Below, in pieces: positions 1 to 8,171 of a DNA stretch of 33,187 nucleotides (positions within the stretch are counted from its first letter, which is position 1; every line of letters starts with the position of its first letter). The notes beneath the pieces were generated by a model. That model searched no databases. It saw nothing but the letters and a program-made list of their open reading frames with translations, and had not been told where the DNA came from. This stretch comes from Bacteroidales bacterium. GTDB taxonomy: Bacteria > Bacteroidota > Bacteroidia > Bacteroidales > Tenuifilaceae. A program made the position numbers and the translations under genes. The stretch spans positions 1 to 33,187 of the forward strand of contig JAGPEQ010000023.1 in NCBI GenBank assembly GCA_018056955.1, in the 5' to 3' direction.

Positions 1-782
1 TTAAGCAGGTCATTCTTTATGATAATGCCCTCAGCATAGTAGTTCTCCAGGTCGGTATTGAGTTTATCGAGCAGGGCAATGTAAGCCTGAACCAGCTTAA
101 CCTTTTCAGCCACTGCTGCAACTCGCCAGTACGATTCCTCTGTTTTGTATAGTACCTCGGTACGTTCAGCTTCGCTTTGCGCCCGGGCTAACTTTTCGCC
201 ATACTTTGCAATGCGATAGGTTTCCCTGATTTTTCCACCTGTAAAGATGGGCTGGGTGAGATTAACACCTGCCACGTAAACATTCTTATTGCCAAACTCA
301 GCCTTATCCTTTGGGAGCCAGGTATATCGCTGAAAGAGCGGGTTCCCATCGCTATCGGTATAGGGTTGTCCGGTACTGGGGTCAATGGCAAAGGTGCTGC
401 CAAAAACCGATGGGTTAAAGTTTGGGTTTGGGGTTCCATCGGGGAGGGTTGGGCTAAGGATTGCGCTGTTAAGCCCGCCGGTTACCGGGTCAATGGCCGT
501 GTAGGGTATAACCGGAAGCATCAAATCCTTATCGAGCAGGCTGAACTTTTTGTTGGTTCGGGTGTAAAGCCCGTTTGCGCTGATACTTGGCAGGAATTGT
601 GTTTGTGCAGAACGCTTCAATGCACCTGCCGCTTCAACATGCTCATCGGCAATTAAAACCTTTTGGTTATGCTCCAGCGCCATTTGCCGGCACTGTTCCA
701 GAGTTAGAACTTGCTGACCCGAAACATAGCCAATACCAATTAGCCATGCCCCGAAAAAAGAAACCAATCTTAAAATCTTCAT
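1..782 (-). CDS. TolC-family outer membrane efflux protein (partial, C-terminus off the left edge)
   Basis: The reverse strand reads openly from an ATG at 782 to the window edge, giving about 260 residues. It begins with a typical signal peptide (hydrophobic LVSFFGAWLIGIGYVSGQ) followed by VLTLEQCRQMALEHN, the standard start of the first TolC helical repeat, where a LxxC/AxxxN pattern opens the coiled-coil domain. A long insertion rich in P, D and G follows, then VNLTQPIFTGGKI, the strand motif of the TolC beta-barrel, and a long helix. Family knowledge: these proteins form the trimeric outer-membrane channel of RND or ABC efflux pumps. The TetR regulator ends only 12 bp upstream on the same strand, so the two are probably one operon, with a membrane-fusion protein and pump expected further left. 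The exact pump partner cannot be told from here. Confidence 0.9.
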   Translation of the reverse strand, partial: MKILRLVSFFGAWLIGIGYVSGQQVLTLEQCRQMALEHNQKVLIADEHVEAAGALKRSAQTQFLPSISANGLYTRTNKKFSLLDKDLMLPVIPYTAIDPVTGGLNSAILSPTLPDGTPNPNFNPSVFGSTFAIDPSTGQPYTDSDGNPLFQRYTWLPKDKAEFGNKNVYVAGVNLTQPIFTGGKIRETYRIAKYGEKLARAQSEAERTEVLYKTEESYWRVAAVAEKVKLVQAYIALLDKLNTDLENYYAEGIIIKNDLL

Positions 783-794
783 AGCTGTTGTATG

Positions 795-1418
795 TTAACG
801 TTTTACAATTCCGTAAAAAAGAATATCGAGCATATCGTCAATAACCATATTAAGGCTCTCCACACCCATGGTTGAGGTAACCAGTGGAATCTCCAATCCT
901 TTCATGGCCGTAACTATGGCCAATGCCGATAGGTTTAAATCCTTTACCTTGAGCTCATTCCTATTTATACCCTCCTCAAGCATCTGTTTTACAATGGTTA
1001 TCTCCTCGTCGTCGTACTTTTTCCTGAACTTTTCGGTTAGCTCCAGGTTCATTAGGTCGTCGTTCTTAAGGATTTCCATGTAGTTTGATAGCTGCTTGAT
1101 TAAATCCATTCGCATCTTAACGTAGGAGCGAAGCTTTTCGGTAACGGGCAGCCCACTCTCAAGTATCTCCTTAACCTTAACCCTAAGCAGGTTGGCTTCC
1201 CGGTCAACCACTGCCTGAAAAATCTCCTCCTTACCCTTAAAGTAGTAGTAAATGGAGCTTTTACCCATTCGTAGTGCCCGGGCAATATCCTCCATCGATG
1301 TTTTCTTAAAGCCATACCGGCTGAAAACTTCGGTAGCCGCGCTAACAATATTCTCGCGCATTCCCTTGTGGCTATCTTCTAACTGGTTCATATTTAGAGT
1401 ATTTAAACTTTCGAACAT
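795..1418 (-). CDS. TetR/AcrR-family transcriptional regulator
   Basis: This 207-residue protein has the TetR N-terminal helix-turn-helix at about residues 20-68: helix 1 with IVSAATEVFSRYGFKKTS, then MEDIARALRMGKSSIYYYF, the classic recognition helix with the YYYF ending. The remaining 135 residues are helical and variable, as expected for the ligand-binding and dimerisation domain. ATG codons exist at 1418, at 1391 and just before the first HTH helix; the first is given here but the second is also plausible. It lies directly ahead of the TolC-type gene on the same strand, which is the usual arrangement for a local repressor of an efflux operon. The inducer is unknown. An imperfect inverted repeat about 50 bp upstream of the start (1470-1498) is a candidate operator. 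Confidence 0.92.
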   Translation of the reverse strand: MFESLNTLNMNQLEDSHKGMRENIVSAATEVFSRYGFKKTSMEDIARALRMGKSSIYYYFKGKEEIFQAVVDREANLLRVKVKEILESGLPVTEKLRSYVKMRMDLIKQLSNYMEILKNDDLMNLELTEKFRKKYDDEEITIVKQMLEEGINRNELKVKDLNLSALAIVTAMKGLEIPLVTSTMGVESLNMVIDDMLDILFYGIVKR

Positions 1419-1469
1419 TTTAGTTTAACGTTCCAAAAATACAACATAGGCTTAAACGGTGAATAAAAT

Positions 1470-1498
1470 ATTCGACTAATTTGTGTTAAATTTCGAAT
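1470..1498. promoter_or_regulatory. Candidate TetR operator (inverted repeat ATTCGA...TCGAAT)
   Basis: Perfect 6 bp arms ATTCGA (1470-1475) and TCGAAT (1493-1498) enclose a 17 bp AT-rich spacer, about 50 bp upstream of the TetR start. Size and position suit an autoregulatory TetR site, but the arms are short and the assignment is inference. Confidence 0.3.
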
Positions 1499-1621
1499 AA
1501 TTTTTTAAGTGATAGAATTTCAGAGGAATAACAATTCGAATAAAAAATTGAAAAATCGCTATAAAAATGATAGTTTGCACATGGCTTTCGCGGCAATATT
1601 CCAATATGCAAACGATTTCAT

Positions 1622-1654
1622 ATTGATAGAAGTCATTTTTTATTGATAACTTTA
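1622..1654 (+). promoter_or_regulatory. Candidate Bacteroidota-type promoter for the AOR gene
   Basis: An ATTG at 1622-1625 is followed, after 21 bp, by TAACTTTA at 1647-1654. This compares with the phylum consensus TTTG, about 19-21 bp, TAnnTTTG, and one base differs in each box. Transcription would start about 55 bp before the ATG at 1718. Confidence 0.35.
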
Positions 1655-1717
1655 CGGGTACTTTTATAGCTGCGAATACTATAACAGAACTAAAAATTAA
1701 ACCAAAACATAAACACT

Positions 1718-3871
1718 ATGGACGTTAAGGAAATGGCTAAGCAGCACAAGATGCTGAACCAGTGGAAGTACGAGTGGAAACCGCTTTACCGCGGCTACAC
1801 CGATAAAACCTTGTACATAAACGTTGGAACCAACGAGGTTAAGGAAAAACCCGTACCCCCAATCATGAAGGAGAAATTCATTGGCGGTAAGGGTTACGAC
1901 CTGCGCCTTTTGTGGGATGCAACCAAACCCAATACCAAATGGAACGACCCCGAGAACGAGATTGTTATCTCTTCGGGTCCCATTGGCGGTATCACCCAGT
2001 ACTCTGGTACTGGTAAATCGATAGTTTGTACCATCTCGCCCCAAACCGATATTGTTATCGACTCAAACGTAGGTGGTTTCTTTGGTCCTTTCCTCAAGTT
2101 CTCAGGTTTTGATGCCCTTGAGATTCAGGGAAAGGCTAAAAACGATGTGATCATTTACATCGACGGCGTTGAGCATAAGGTTGAGATTTTTGAAGCTCCC
2201 GCCGAGCCGCTCGACAGCCATATTCTTGGCGAGGTGCTAAGCGAGATGTTTGCCAACGACGAAGCCGATAAGAAGAATATCGGTATAGTATCAACTGGCG
2301 CTGCTGCCGACCATAGCCTTATTGGCATGCTAAACTTCACCTTCTACGATCCCAAACGTAAGTGCATCCGCCTAAAGCAAGCCGGCCGTGGTGGTATTGG
2401 TACCGTTTTCCGCGATAAGAAGATTAAGGCTATTGTTTGCAAGATTCCCGGCGTTAAGGGTAACCTTAACAACGTGGCCGACCTTGAAGCCATTGCTGAG
2501 CGTGGCCGCCGCTTTAACCGCGAAATACGTGAGCTCGACGATAAGCAGTGCCAGATGCGCAGCAAGGGTACCGCCCACCTGGTTGAAATCATGAACGATT
2601 ACGACCTGCTCCCAACCCACAACTTCCAGTACGGCTCGCATAAGGATGCTCACAAGATTCATTCCGATGTATGGAAGAGCTACTTCACCCAGGGTGTTCC
2701 CGATGGTTGCTGGATTGGTTGCAACATGAGCTGCGCCAAGGGTGTGGATAAGTTCGAGATTAAAACCGGCCCCTACAAGGGACAGAAAGTGATTGTTGAT
2801 GGTCCCGAGTACGAAACCGCTGCCGGATTAGGCTCCAACTGCGGAATTTTTGATCCTGAATACGTTATTGAGGCCAACTTCTACTGCGATACCTACGGCA
2901 TTTGCACCATCACCTGGGGCACCACCATGGCATTCATCATGGAGTGCTATGAGCGCGGTATTCTTAATAAGGAGCGTACCGGTGGTCTGGAACTCAGGTT
3001 TGGCAACAAGGATGCTGCCCTTGAGCTGCTGCACCAGGTTGCCCGAGGCGAAGGCTTTGGTAAACTTGCCGGGATGGGCGTTAAAAAGCTTAAGGAACAC
3101 TTTGTTAAGGAGTACGGTGCCGATGAGAAATTCCTGAACGACATTGCCATGGTTAACAAAGGCCTGGAGTACAGCCAGTACGTTTCAAAGGAATCGTTGG
3201 CACAGCAGGGTGGCTACGCCATGACCAACAAGGGCCCACAACACGACGAGGCTTGGCTCATTTTCATGGATATGGTTAACAACCACATACCAACCTTTGA
3301 GGATAAGGCCGAGGCGCTGCACTACTTCCCCATGTTCCGTACATGGTTTGGGCTTCAGGGTCTTTGCAAGCTCCCCTGGAACGATGTTGAGCCCGAAAAC
3401 AACGCCGAGACCGATGAGCCAGCTAAGGTTCCCGAGCACGTTGACAACTACGTTACCATATACAACGCCGTAACCGGCAGCAATATCGATAAGCATGAGC
3501 TTATCCGCCAGAGCGAACGCGTTTACAACTTCCAGCGCATCTTCAACATTCGCCGGGGCTATGGTACCCGCAAGTACGACGCTCAACCCTACCGCGCTGC
3601 TGGTCCTGTTACCAAGGAGGAGTACCTCAGCCGCGAGGAGCGCTACGATAAGCAGCTTAAGGAGCAGGTGGGAGTTGATCCTACCAGGATGACCCTTGAG
3701 GAGAAGATGGCCGCCCTACGCAAGTACCGCGAGGATCGCTACGAGAAACTGCTCGATGCCGTTTACGAGCGCCGTGGCTGGAATAAGAATGGCGTGCCCA
3801 CCATTGAGCACCTCAAGAAAATTGGCATGGATTTACCCGAGCTCATCGAAGTAGTAAAACCATTGCAGTAA
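1718..3871 (+). CDS. Aldehyde:ferredoxin oxidoreductase family protein (tungsten/molybdenum pterin enzyme)
   Basis: The 717-residue protein has the AOR layout: an N-terminal tungstopterin-binding domain (about 1-240, with FIGGKGYDLRLLWD, the SSGPIGG segment and GGFFGPFLKFSGFDALEIQG), then the helical domains 2 and 3. Cluster-ligand cysteines are C331, C335 and C339, with a fourth candidate at C550 (GLCKLPW). GPEYETAAGLGSNCG (362-376) is the family's cofactor-contact motif. Family knowledge: such enzymes oxidise aldehydes to carboxylic acids (or reduce acids) with ferredoxin, using W or Mo bis-pterin and one 4Fe-4S cluster in the cytoplasm; some relatives work in benzoyl-CoA reduction. The exact substrate cannot be inferred. 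At 717 residues it is longer than the usual 600-residue enzymes. The gene is monocistronic, with a strong terminator right after it, and GC-richer than the island that follows. Confidence 0.93.
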   Translation: MDVKEMAKQHKMLNQWKYEWKPLYRGYTDKTLYINVGTNEVKEKPVPPIMKEKFIGGKGYDLRLLWDATKPNTKWNDPENEIVISSGPIGGITQYSGTGKSIVCTISPQTDIVIDSNVGGFFGPFLKFSGFDALEIQGKAKNDVIIYIDGVEHKVEIFEAPAEPLDSHILGEVLSEMFANDEADKKNIGIVSTGAAADHSLIGMLNFTFYDPKRKCIRLKQAGRGGIGTVFRDKKIKAIVCKIPGVKGNLNNVADLEAIAERGRRFNREIRELDDKQCQMRSKGTAHLVEIMNDYDLLPTHNFQYGSHKDAHKIHSDVWKSYFTQGVPDGCWIGCNMSCAKGVDKFEIKTGPYKGQKVIVDGPEYETAAGLGSNCGIFDPEYVIEANFYCDTYGICTITWGTTMAFIMECYERGILNKERTGGLELRFGNKDAALELLHQVARGEGFGKLAGMGVKKLKEHFVKEYGADEKFLNDIAMVNKGLEYSQYVSKESLAQQGGYAMTNKGPQHDEAWLIFMDMVNNHIPTFEDKAEALHYFPMFRTWFGLQGLCKLPWNDVEPENNAETDEPAKVPEHVDNYVTIYNAVTGSNIDKHELIRQSERVYNFQRIFNIRRGYGTRKYDAQPYRAAGPVTKEEYLSREERYDKQLKEQVGVDPTRMTLEEKMAALRKYREDRYEKLLDAVYERRGWNKNGVPTIEHLKKIGMDLPELIEVVKPLQ

Positions 3872-3896
3872 TACACTCACCTAACCAAACCTAACC

Positions 3897-3935
3897 AAAT
3901 CCCCCGGTACCTAAACAGTCCGGGGGATTTTATTT
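3897..3935 (+). terminator. Rho-independent terminator of the AOR gene
   Basis: A perfect 10 bp stem, AATCCCCCGG (3898-3907) with CCGGGGGATT (3920-3929), a 12 nt loop and a following T-rich run lie 26 bp after the AOR stop codon. Confidence 0.9.
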
Positions 3936-3986
3936 AGTGTGTTTTAACGCAGAGCTATGAAGAAAAAGTCAAGGAGTAAGGGAGGG

Positions 3987-4117
3987 ATTTAACGGCTGGG
4001 GGGGGTGACCAGTTTGGAGGTGCGGGGCTTAAGATATATCCTACGTTAAGAAGCTCCTGCGTGCCAACCCGCTTGCCTAATCCATTTAACCCAAAATGGT
4101 TACATCCCTTGTTGAAC
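3987..4117 (-). repeat. attC-like recombination site 1 (131 bp hairpin element)
   Basis: Read on the minus strand, the element starts with GTTCAAC (fits RYYYAAC) and ends with GTTAAAT (fits GTTRRRY), the two core boxes of integron attC sites. Between them the arms pair imperfectly: GGGATGTAACCA near one end against TGGTCACCCC near the other, then a second block (TTTTGGGTT against AGTTTGGAGG). The interior is highly similar to site 2 at 7996-8123 (roughly 85-90% identical by eye). It lies about 190 bp downstream of the minus-strand gene 4310-5389, in the orientation expected for that gene's cassette. An alternative is a dispersed non-integron palindromic repeat (MITE-like). Confidence 0.6.
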
Positions 4118-4212
4118 CCTAGCGTTTTTTCTTAAAGTTTAAATTTAACCTGTTTACTTTATCACAAATTATTTCAAGTGTCGTTTAGTTAAGGATATTT
4201 ATCAAGTTGAGC

Positions 4213-4225
4213 GATGCGAAGCATC
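4213..4225. repeat. Short GATGC-GAA-GCATC hairpin
   Basis: A perfect 5 bp stem with a GAA loop, within a TTGAGCGATGCGAAGCATCTC context. This resembles the dispersed intergenic repeat (GAGATGCTTCGCATCGCTC...) seen in many environmental bacterial genomes. No function is assigned. Confidence 0.35.
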
Positions 4226-4309
4226 TCAAAACAATAAAAATAGAAAACCCTCGATTCACTAAGAATAATAAAAGGAGTATCCGGTTTGTTAACTATACTA
4301 TATTGATTA

Positions 4310-5389
4310 TTAATCCTTAAAGAAATAGATTTCTTTCAAGGATTTAACACTCCTATCTGCAAAAAAGTCAGTTGGCAAGTATATTCTATAATATCCACCA
4401 TCTTCAACATTCTCTGGAATAGAAAGGATAGGAATTACTTGGTCGCTTCTATTAAACAACTCACTATAGCTATAAATTGCTCTGTATCCGTCAATTGATG
4501 AAAAGCAAACTAATCCATTCATTATCCATTCCCTATCAAATAAATTGTTAGGTTTTTTCATAAGCGACTTCAAAGGTATTCCCTTAAATTCGGGATTGGG
4601 GTGATAGCCCATCCCCATACCAACAAATATTGAAGTGTATTTAATAATTCTTGAAGTATCTGAAATTGTTGGAATAGAAAAATCGAAACCATTGTCAAAT
4701 ACAACATTTACAGCTGGGCTATACATAGGTTTAATTTCTCTGTTGATTGGATATTCTTTTTTGTCGAAAGATTTGATTGTAATAGAAGTTGGGTTTTCTA
4801 TTGTTCTATAAGAAAAAAGATCATTTGCTGCTACAACCTTCCAACAATTGCCCGTGAGGTAGTTTACTTCTTTTTTATGTGGCTTTATTTGAGCCACTTC
4901 AGTGGCAATAATAATCTGATGTGGGTTAATAGTATGAAAAATTTCTGACCAACTGAACGAAACGTGCTCCCCTTTATCATTTGAAATAACAACATACACA
5001 TCAATCGAAGGTCTAAAAAACTTTTCATTCTTTTTGTCAAGATTATAAGAGTTCAAAAGGTCAAAAAGAGAATACCCAATGTAACGAAAAGCACCAATAA
5101 ATTTAGGATCATTGCTTTCGTCAAGAATAGCTTCTTTGACAAAAACTTCCCGCTTGTAGAATTTTCTTAAATCAACCACTCCTGTTTTTTTCACCTCCCC
5201 CTGAATGCTAATCTCTGAAATATTCAGTTTTTTTGCATCAGTTTGGTGGAATAAACTATTACCATTCTGGGATAATGTAATGGATGCACCCGATAATGCA
5301 TCAATCCAAGTTCTTGGCAAATAGCTACAAGCAGCAGAAATCGTAATAAACCCGAGTGCACTTAAAATTTTTGTAATATTTTTTCTCAT
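4310..5389 (-). CDS. Exported lipoprotein-like protein with two sulfite-oxidase-fold (molybdopterin-binding-like) domains
   Basis: An ATG at 5389 gives 359 residues; an open frame continues upstream to a TTG, but only the ATG gives a signal peptide directly (MRKNITKILSALGFITISAAC). The cysteine there would fit a lipobox imperfectly (SAAC), so the protein may be a lipoprotein or simply exported. Two repeats resemble the oxidoreductase molybdopterin-binding (SUOX) domain. The first opens with ISIQGEVKKTGVVDL and contains FRYIGYSLFDLLNSY and GNCWKVVAANDLFSYR. The second contains FKGIPLKSLMKKP, SSIDGYRAIYSYSELF and YRIYLPTDFFADRSVKSLKEI. The conserved cysteine that ligates Mo in true sulfite oxidases was not identified, so cofactor binding is doubtful. 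It is divergent from the TonB receptor, sharing a 192 bp promoter region with a strong palindrome. The function is unknown; a role as surface or periplasmic partner of the receptor is inference. Confidence 0.7.
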   Translation of the reverse strand: MRKNITKILSALGFITISAACSYLPRTWIDALSGASITLSQNGNSLFHQTDAKKLNISEISIQGEVKKTGVVDLRKFYKREVFVKEAILDESNDPKFIGAFRYIGYSLFDLLNSYNLDKKNEKFFRPSIDVYVVISNDKGEHVSFSWSEIFHTINPHQIIIATEVAQIKPHKKEVNYLTGNCWKVVAANDLFSYRTIENPTSITIKSFDKKEYPINREIKPMYSPAVNVVFDNGFDFSIPTISDTSRIIKYTSIFVGMGMGYHPNPEFKGIPLKSLMKKPNNLFDREWIMNGLVCFSSIDGYRAIYSYSELFNRSDQVIPILSIPENVEDGGYYRIYLPTDFFADRSVKSLKEIYFFKD

Positions 5390-5407
5390 ATACCAATCTT
5401 TTGTTAT

Positions 5408-5441
5408 TTTTGCGTTATGCAAATATATGCATATCGCAAAA
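5408..5441. promoter_or_regulatory. 34 bp near-perfect palindrome, probable operator
   Basis: The arms TTTTGCGTTATGCAAAT (5408-5424) and ATATGCATATCGCAAAA (5425-5441) match in 15 of 17 pairs. The palindrome sits 18 bp upstream of the ATG at 5389 and about 140 bp upstream of the receptor gene. Its size and symmetry fit a dimeric or doubly bound repressor such as a Fur/DtxR-type or MarR/Rrf2-type protein. Which regulator binds is not known. Confidence 0.6.
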
Positions 5442-5581
5442 GTGCAAAAAAAATTCCAGAAGCAAATGATACATACTGAAAAAATTTTTTTCGCTTAGGG
5501 TTGCCTATTAACATTAGTGTTGCTTCAATTTTAAGTCAGATATTCAGTTGTTTAAATTTCACCTTTTAAAAACAATTTTAA

Positions 5582-7891
5582 ATGAAAAAGACCTTTTTAT
5601 TTTTTGCAATGGCGTTTTTTAGCCTAAACACCTTTTCGCAGGTTAGCCTCAGCGGAAAAGTAATTGATAAGGAAACGGGAAATGGAATCCCATTTGCAAT
5701 TGTTGAAGTAAAGGATTCTGATATCAAAACAGTATCACAGAGTAACGGGGCATTTTTACTCCAAATTACAGGTAACAATACAATTGAAATTACAGCTAAA
5801 AGTTTAGGATACTCATCCAAGTCACTTGTTATAAGCCCCGATTCATTTAATAAAGAAATTACAATAATGCTTGATGCTGAAATATATGAGTTAAAAACCG
5901 TAGTTGTAACAGCAACCCGAAGCGAGAGAAAAATTTTAGATGTACCCCAAAGGGTCGAGGTTATTGGTAACAACAAGATTCAGGGAATCCCTGCTCTTTC
6001 GGCTGATAATTACTTGTACTCCATCCCAGGCGTTTCCATAAGTAGAGGTGCATCAATTTTTGGAGCAGCTGATATTTCGTTGCGTGGTATGGGCAACGAA
6101 GCAGGTCGAACATTGGTAATGATTGATGGTGCACCCATAAATAAGAATGATGGGGGAACAGTTAACTGGAATTCTATTAATACGGCTAATTTAAAACAAA
6201 TAGAAGTTTTAAAAGGCTCTGGGTCAACAATACATGGTGGAAATGCAATGGGCGGAGTTATAAATTTAATTACTCCTACGCCAAGCGAACCGCTACAGGG
6301 TGACGTTTCACTAAGTTATGGTAGCTTTTCAACACTTCAAACACAAGCTAACGTTTCAGGTATAAAAGATAGATTATACTGGTCAATAAATGGAAGTCAC
6401 AGGAAAAGCGATGGATATATTACTAGCCAAGCGGATGAGGTTGATGAGTTTTCAATTCCTTCATTCTTAACTGAGTACAATGTTGGAGCAAAAGTTGGAT
6501 TTCAACTTTCTGCAAAACATAAAATTGAATGTTCAGGTGGGTACTATTCAGGGCAACGTGGTACTGGTTCAAACTTCACTGGTTATGGTTTTACAAATGA
6601 AAATTTAGCCTCTAGCAAAGGTGCTTATAACTGGTACACTGACATAAACAGCAGGGTTTCTTATCAGGGTATATTTAATGACAACAGCAACCTAAAGGTT
6701 AATTTTTATACTCAACGTGAGTACTATAAGAACATAAGAGAAAGTTTAAAGAATAATGAAATAAAAAGATATGACGTGCTTTCAACTCGTGATGACATTG
6801 GCTTACTTTCTGGTTACAGTTTTTCATTGGGCAAATACAACAAATTAACTTCAGGTATTGATATGCGTTATGGTGCTGTTGATGGTGCCGACACTTACAT
6901 TACATCTACCGATAAAGTTTTAAACTTAGGGAAAATGAATTTAGTAGGTGTTTACCTGCTTGATGAGATAAAAATCGGAGAAACACCGCTTAGCATATTA
7001 GCTGGCATTAGATATGATTACGCAATGTTCTACGATGGTAAATTTTTAGTTGAAAATCCAACAAGTGAAACTGCTTTCTTACAGAATTTCTCGGGAGATT
7101 TGAACAATGCAAATTTTTCTGCTTTTAGTCCAAGGGTCTCATTTCAGTATTACCAACCCCAAAAATTCAGAACCTACCTTGGCTATAGCAGAGGTTACAG
7201 AGCTCCTGTACTTGATGATTTGTGCCGTACAGGTCGTATTTCAGGCGGAATGAAAATTGCTAATCCTTTGCTAAAACCTGAATATATAGATAACTACGAA
7301 ATTGGTGCAGATATTTTGTATTTTAAAAAGGTAAGTTTTTCAACATCATTTTTCTACTCTATTGGGCAAGATTATCACGCATATATTGCAACTGGCGATT
7401 CAATTATTTTGAATAATAAGCTTCGCCCAATTATGACTAAAAGCAATATCGGAAAAGTTGAAATTTATGGAGCAGAATTTAATGTAAATTTCACGTTAAG
7501 CAATAGTTTTATTTGGTCTTTAGCATACAGTCATATTGTTACTAATATTCTAGATTATAAGAGACTTAACTCTGAAATTGAAGATAACTTAGTTGGGAAA
7601 GAACTAGTTTATCAACCAAGTGATATATTCAATACGACTTTAATTTGGAAAAATTCTATAATCAATTCATCAGTTGTTTTCAACTATAAAGGAGCGCAAT
7701 GGATTAATGATATTAATACAGAAAAAATTAATAGTTATTATTTCATTGACTTACAGCTATGGAGGCCTATATATAAAGGCTTGCAAGCTTCACTAATGAT
7801 TCATAATTTACTTAATAATCATTATATTGATTCACGAAATATGATTTCACCTGGTCGTATGCTGTCATTGCAAATAAAATATGAATTCTAG
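5582..7891 (+). CDS. TonB-dependent outer membrane receptor
   Basis: The 769-residue protein has a signal peptide (1-20, ending NTFSQ). Next come a carboxypeptidase-D-like regulatory domain (about 21-105, VSLSGKVIDKETGNGIPFAI and GYSSKSL), a plug domain (about 112-228, with LSADNYLYSIPGVSI, LRGMGNEAGRTLVMIDGAPI and GSTIHGGNAMGGVINLIT), and a beta-barrel ending in a C-terminal phenylalanine (IKYEF). Family knowledge: these receptors import siderophores, cobalamin, metals or haem across the outer membrane using TonB energy. There is no SusD partner beside it, so glycan uptake is less likely; size and plug resemble metallophore or cobalamin receptors. It diverges from the SUOX-fold lipoprotein gene and both sit between attC-like sites 1 and 2. 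Codon use is visibly AT-rich compared with the AOR gene and later genes, which suggests acquisition. The substrate is unknown. Confidence 0.93.
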   Translation: MKKTFLFFAMAFFSLNTFSQVSLSGKVIDKETGNGIPFAIVEVKDSDIKTVSQSNGAFLLQITGNNTIEITAKSLGYSSKSLVISPDSFNKEITIMLDAEIYELKTVVVTATRSERKILDVPQRVEVIGNNKIQGIPALSADNYLYSIPGVSISRGASIFGAADISLRGMGNEAGRTLVMIDGAPINKNDGGTVNWNSINTANLKQIEVLKGSGSTIHGGNAMGGVINLITPTPSEPLQGDVSLSYGSFSTLQTQANVSGIKDRLYWSINGSHRKSDGYITSQADEVDEFSIPSFLTEYNVGAKVGFQLSAKHKIECSGGYYSGQRGTGSNFTGYGFTNENLASSKGAYNWYTDINSRVSYQGIFNDNSNLKVNFYTQREYYKNIRESLKNNEIKRYDVLSTRDDIGLLSGYSFSLGKYNKLTSGIDMRYGAVDGADTYITSTDKVLNLGKMNLVGVYLLDEIKIGETPLSILAGIRYDYAMFYDGKFLVENPTSETAFLQNFSGDLNNANFSAFSPRVSFQYYQPQKFRTYLGYSRGYRAPVLDDLCRTGRISGGMKIANPLLKPEYIDNYEIGADILYFKKVSFSTSFFYSIGQDYHAYIATGDSIILNNKLRPIMTKSNIGKVEIYGAEFNVNFTLSNSFIWSLAYSHIVTNILDYKRLNSEIEDNLVGKELVYQPSDIFNTTLIWKNSIINSSVVFNYKGAQWINDINTEKINSYYFIDLQLWRPIYKGLQASLMIHNLLNNHYIDSRNMISPGRMLSLQIKYEF

Positions 7892-8171
7892 GTGCGTTAA
7901 AATGAATGATAAAGTCAAGTTTTTCTTGCTTTTAATCAAATAGGTTTAAGTATTAACGTTTACAAGACGATTTATTCGTCGTTTAATACTCTTGTGTCCA
8001 ACGGTTGGGGTGTGACCAGTTTGGGGGTACGGGGCTTGAGATATATTCCACTTTAAGGAGTTCCTGCGTGCCAACCCGCTTGCCTATCCATTCAACCCAA
8101 AATGGTTACATCCCTTGTTGGGCTCCATTATTATTTTCTATTATTAATTCAATCTGTTCTTCTATTAGCCA
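7892..8171. other. Intergenic region with attC-like site 2
   Basis: Apart from the hairpin element at 7996-8123, this stretch holds only a small GACGA-TTTAT-TCGTC hairpin (around 7965-7980) downstream of the receptor stop codon, which might end its transcript weakly. The short open frame over the element has no protein features. Confidence 0.5.
7996..8123 (-). repeat. attC-like recombination site 2 (128 bp hairpin element)
   Basis: On the minus strand it opens with GCCCAAC (RYYYAAC) and closes with GTTGGAC (GTTRRRY). These core boxes pair with each other (6 of 7), and adjacent GGGATGTAACCA pairs with TGGTCACACCCC (10 of 12). Further in, TTTTGGGTT pairs with the CCCCCAAAC block. So the single strand folds into one long imperfect hairpin, as attC sites do. 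It is about 50 bp downstream of the minus-strand thioredoxin pseudogene and matches site 1 closely over nearly its whole length. Confidence 0.65.

Larger units (their letters stand above)
1419..1717. other. Divergent intergenic region between the TetR efflux operon and the AOR gene
   Basis: This AT-rich spacer of about 300 bp separates two divergently transcribed genes. It contains a candidate TetR operator (1470-1498) and a candidate promoter for the oxidoreductase gene (1622-1654). No convincing small ORF or RNA was seen. Confidence 0.6.

Noticed and set aside
366-784. Two plus-strand open frames opposite the TolC-type gene
   Set aside because: Antisense shadows of a clear coding sequence with a signal peptide on the minus strand.
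3987-8123. Insertion-sequence or composite transposon explanation for the duplicated 130 bp element
   Set aside because: The copies are direct, contain no transposase, each folds as a full hairpin on its own, and a third related copy flanks a further gene; the attC layout fits better, though a MITE is not excluded.
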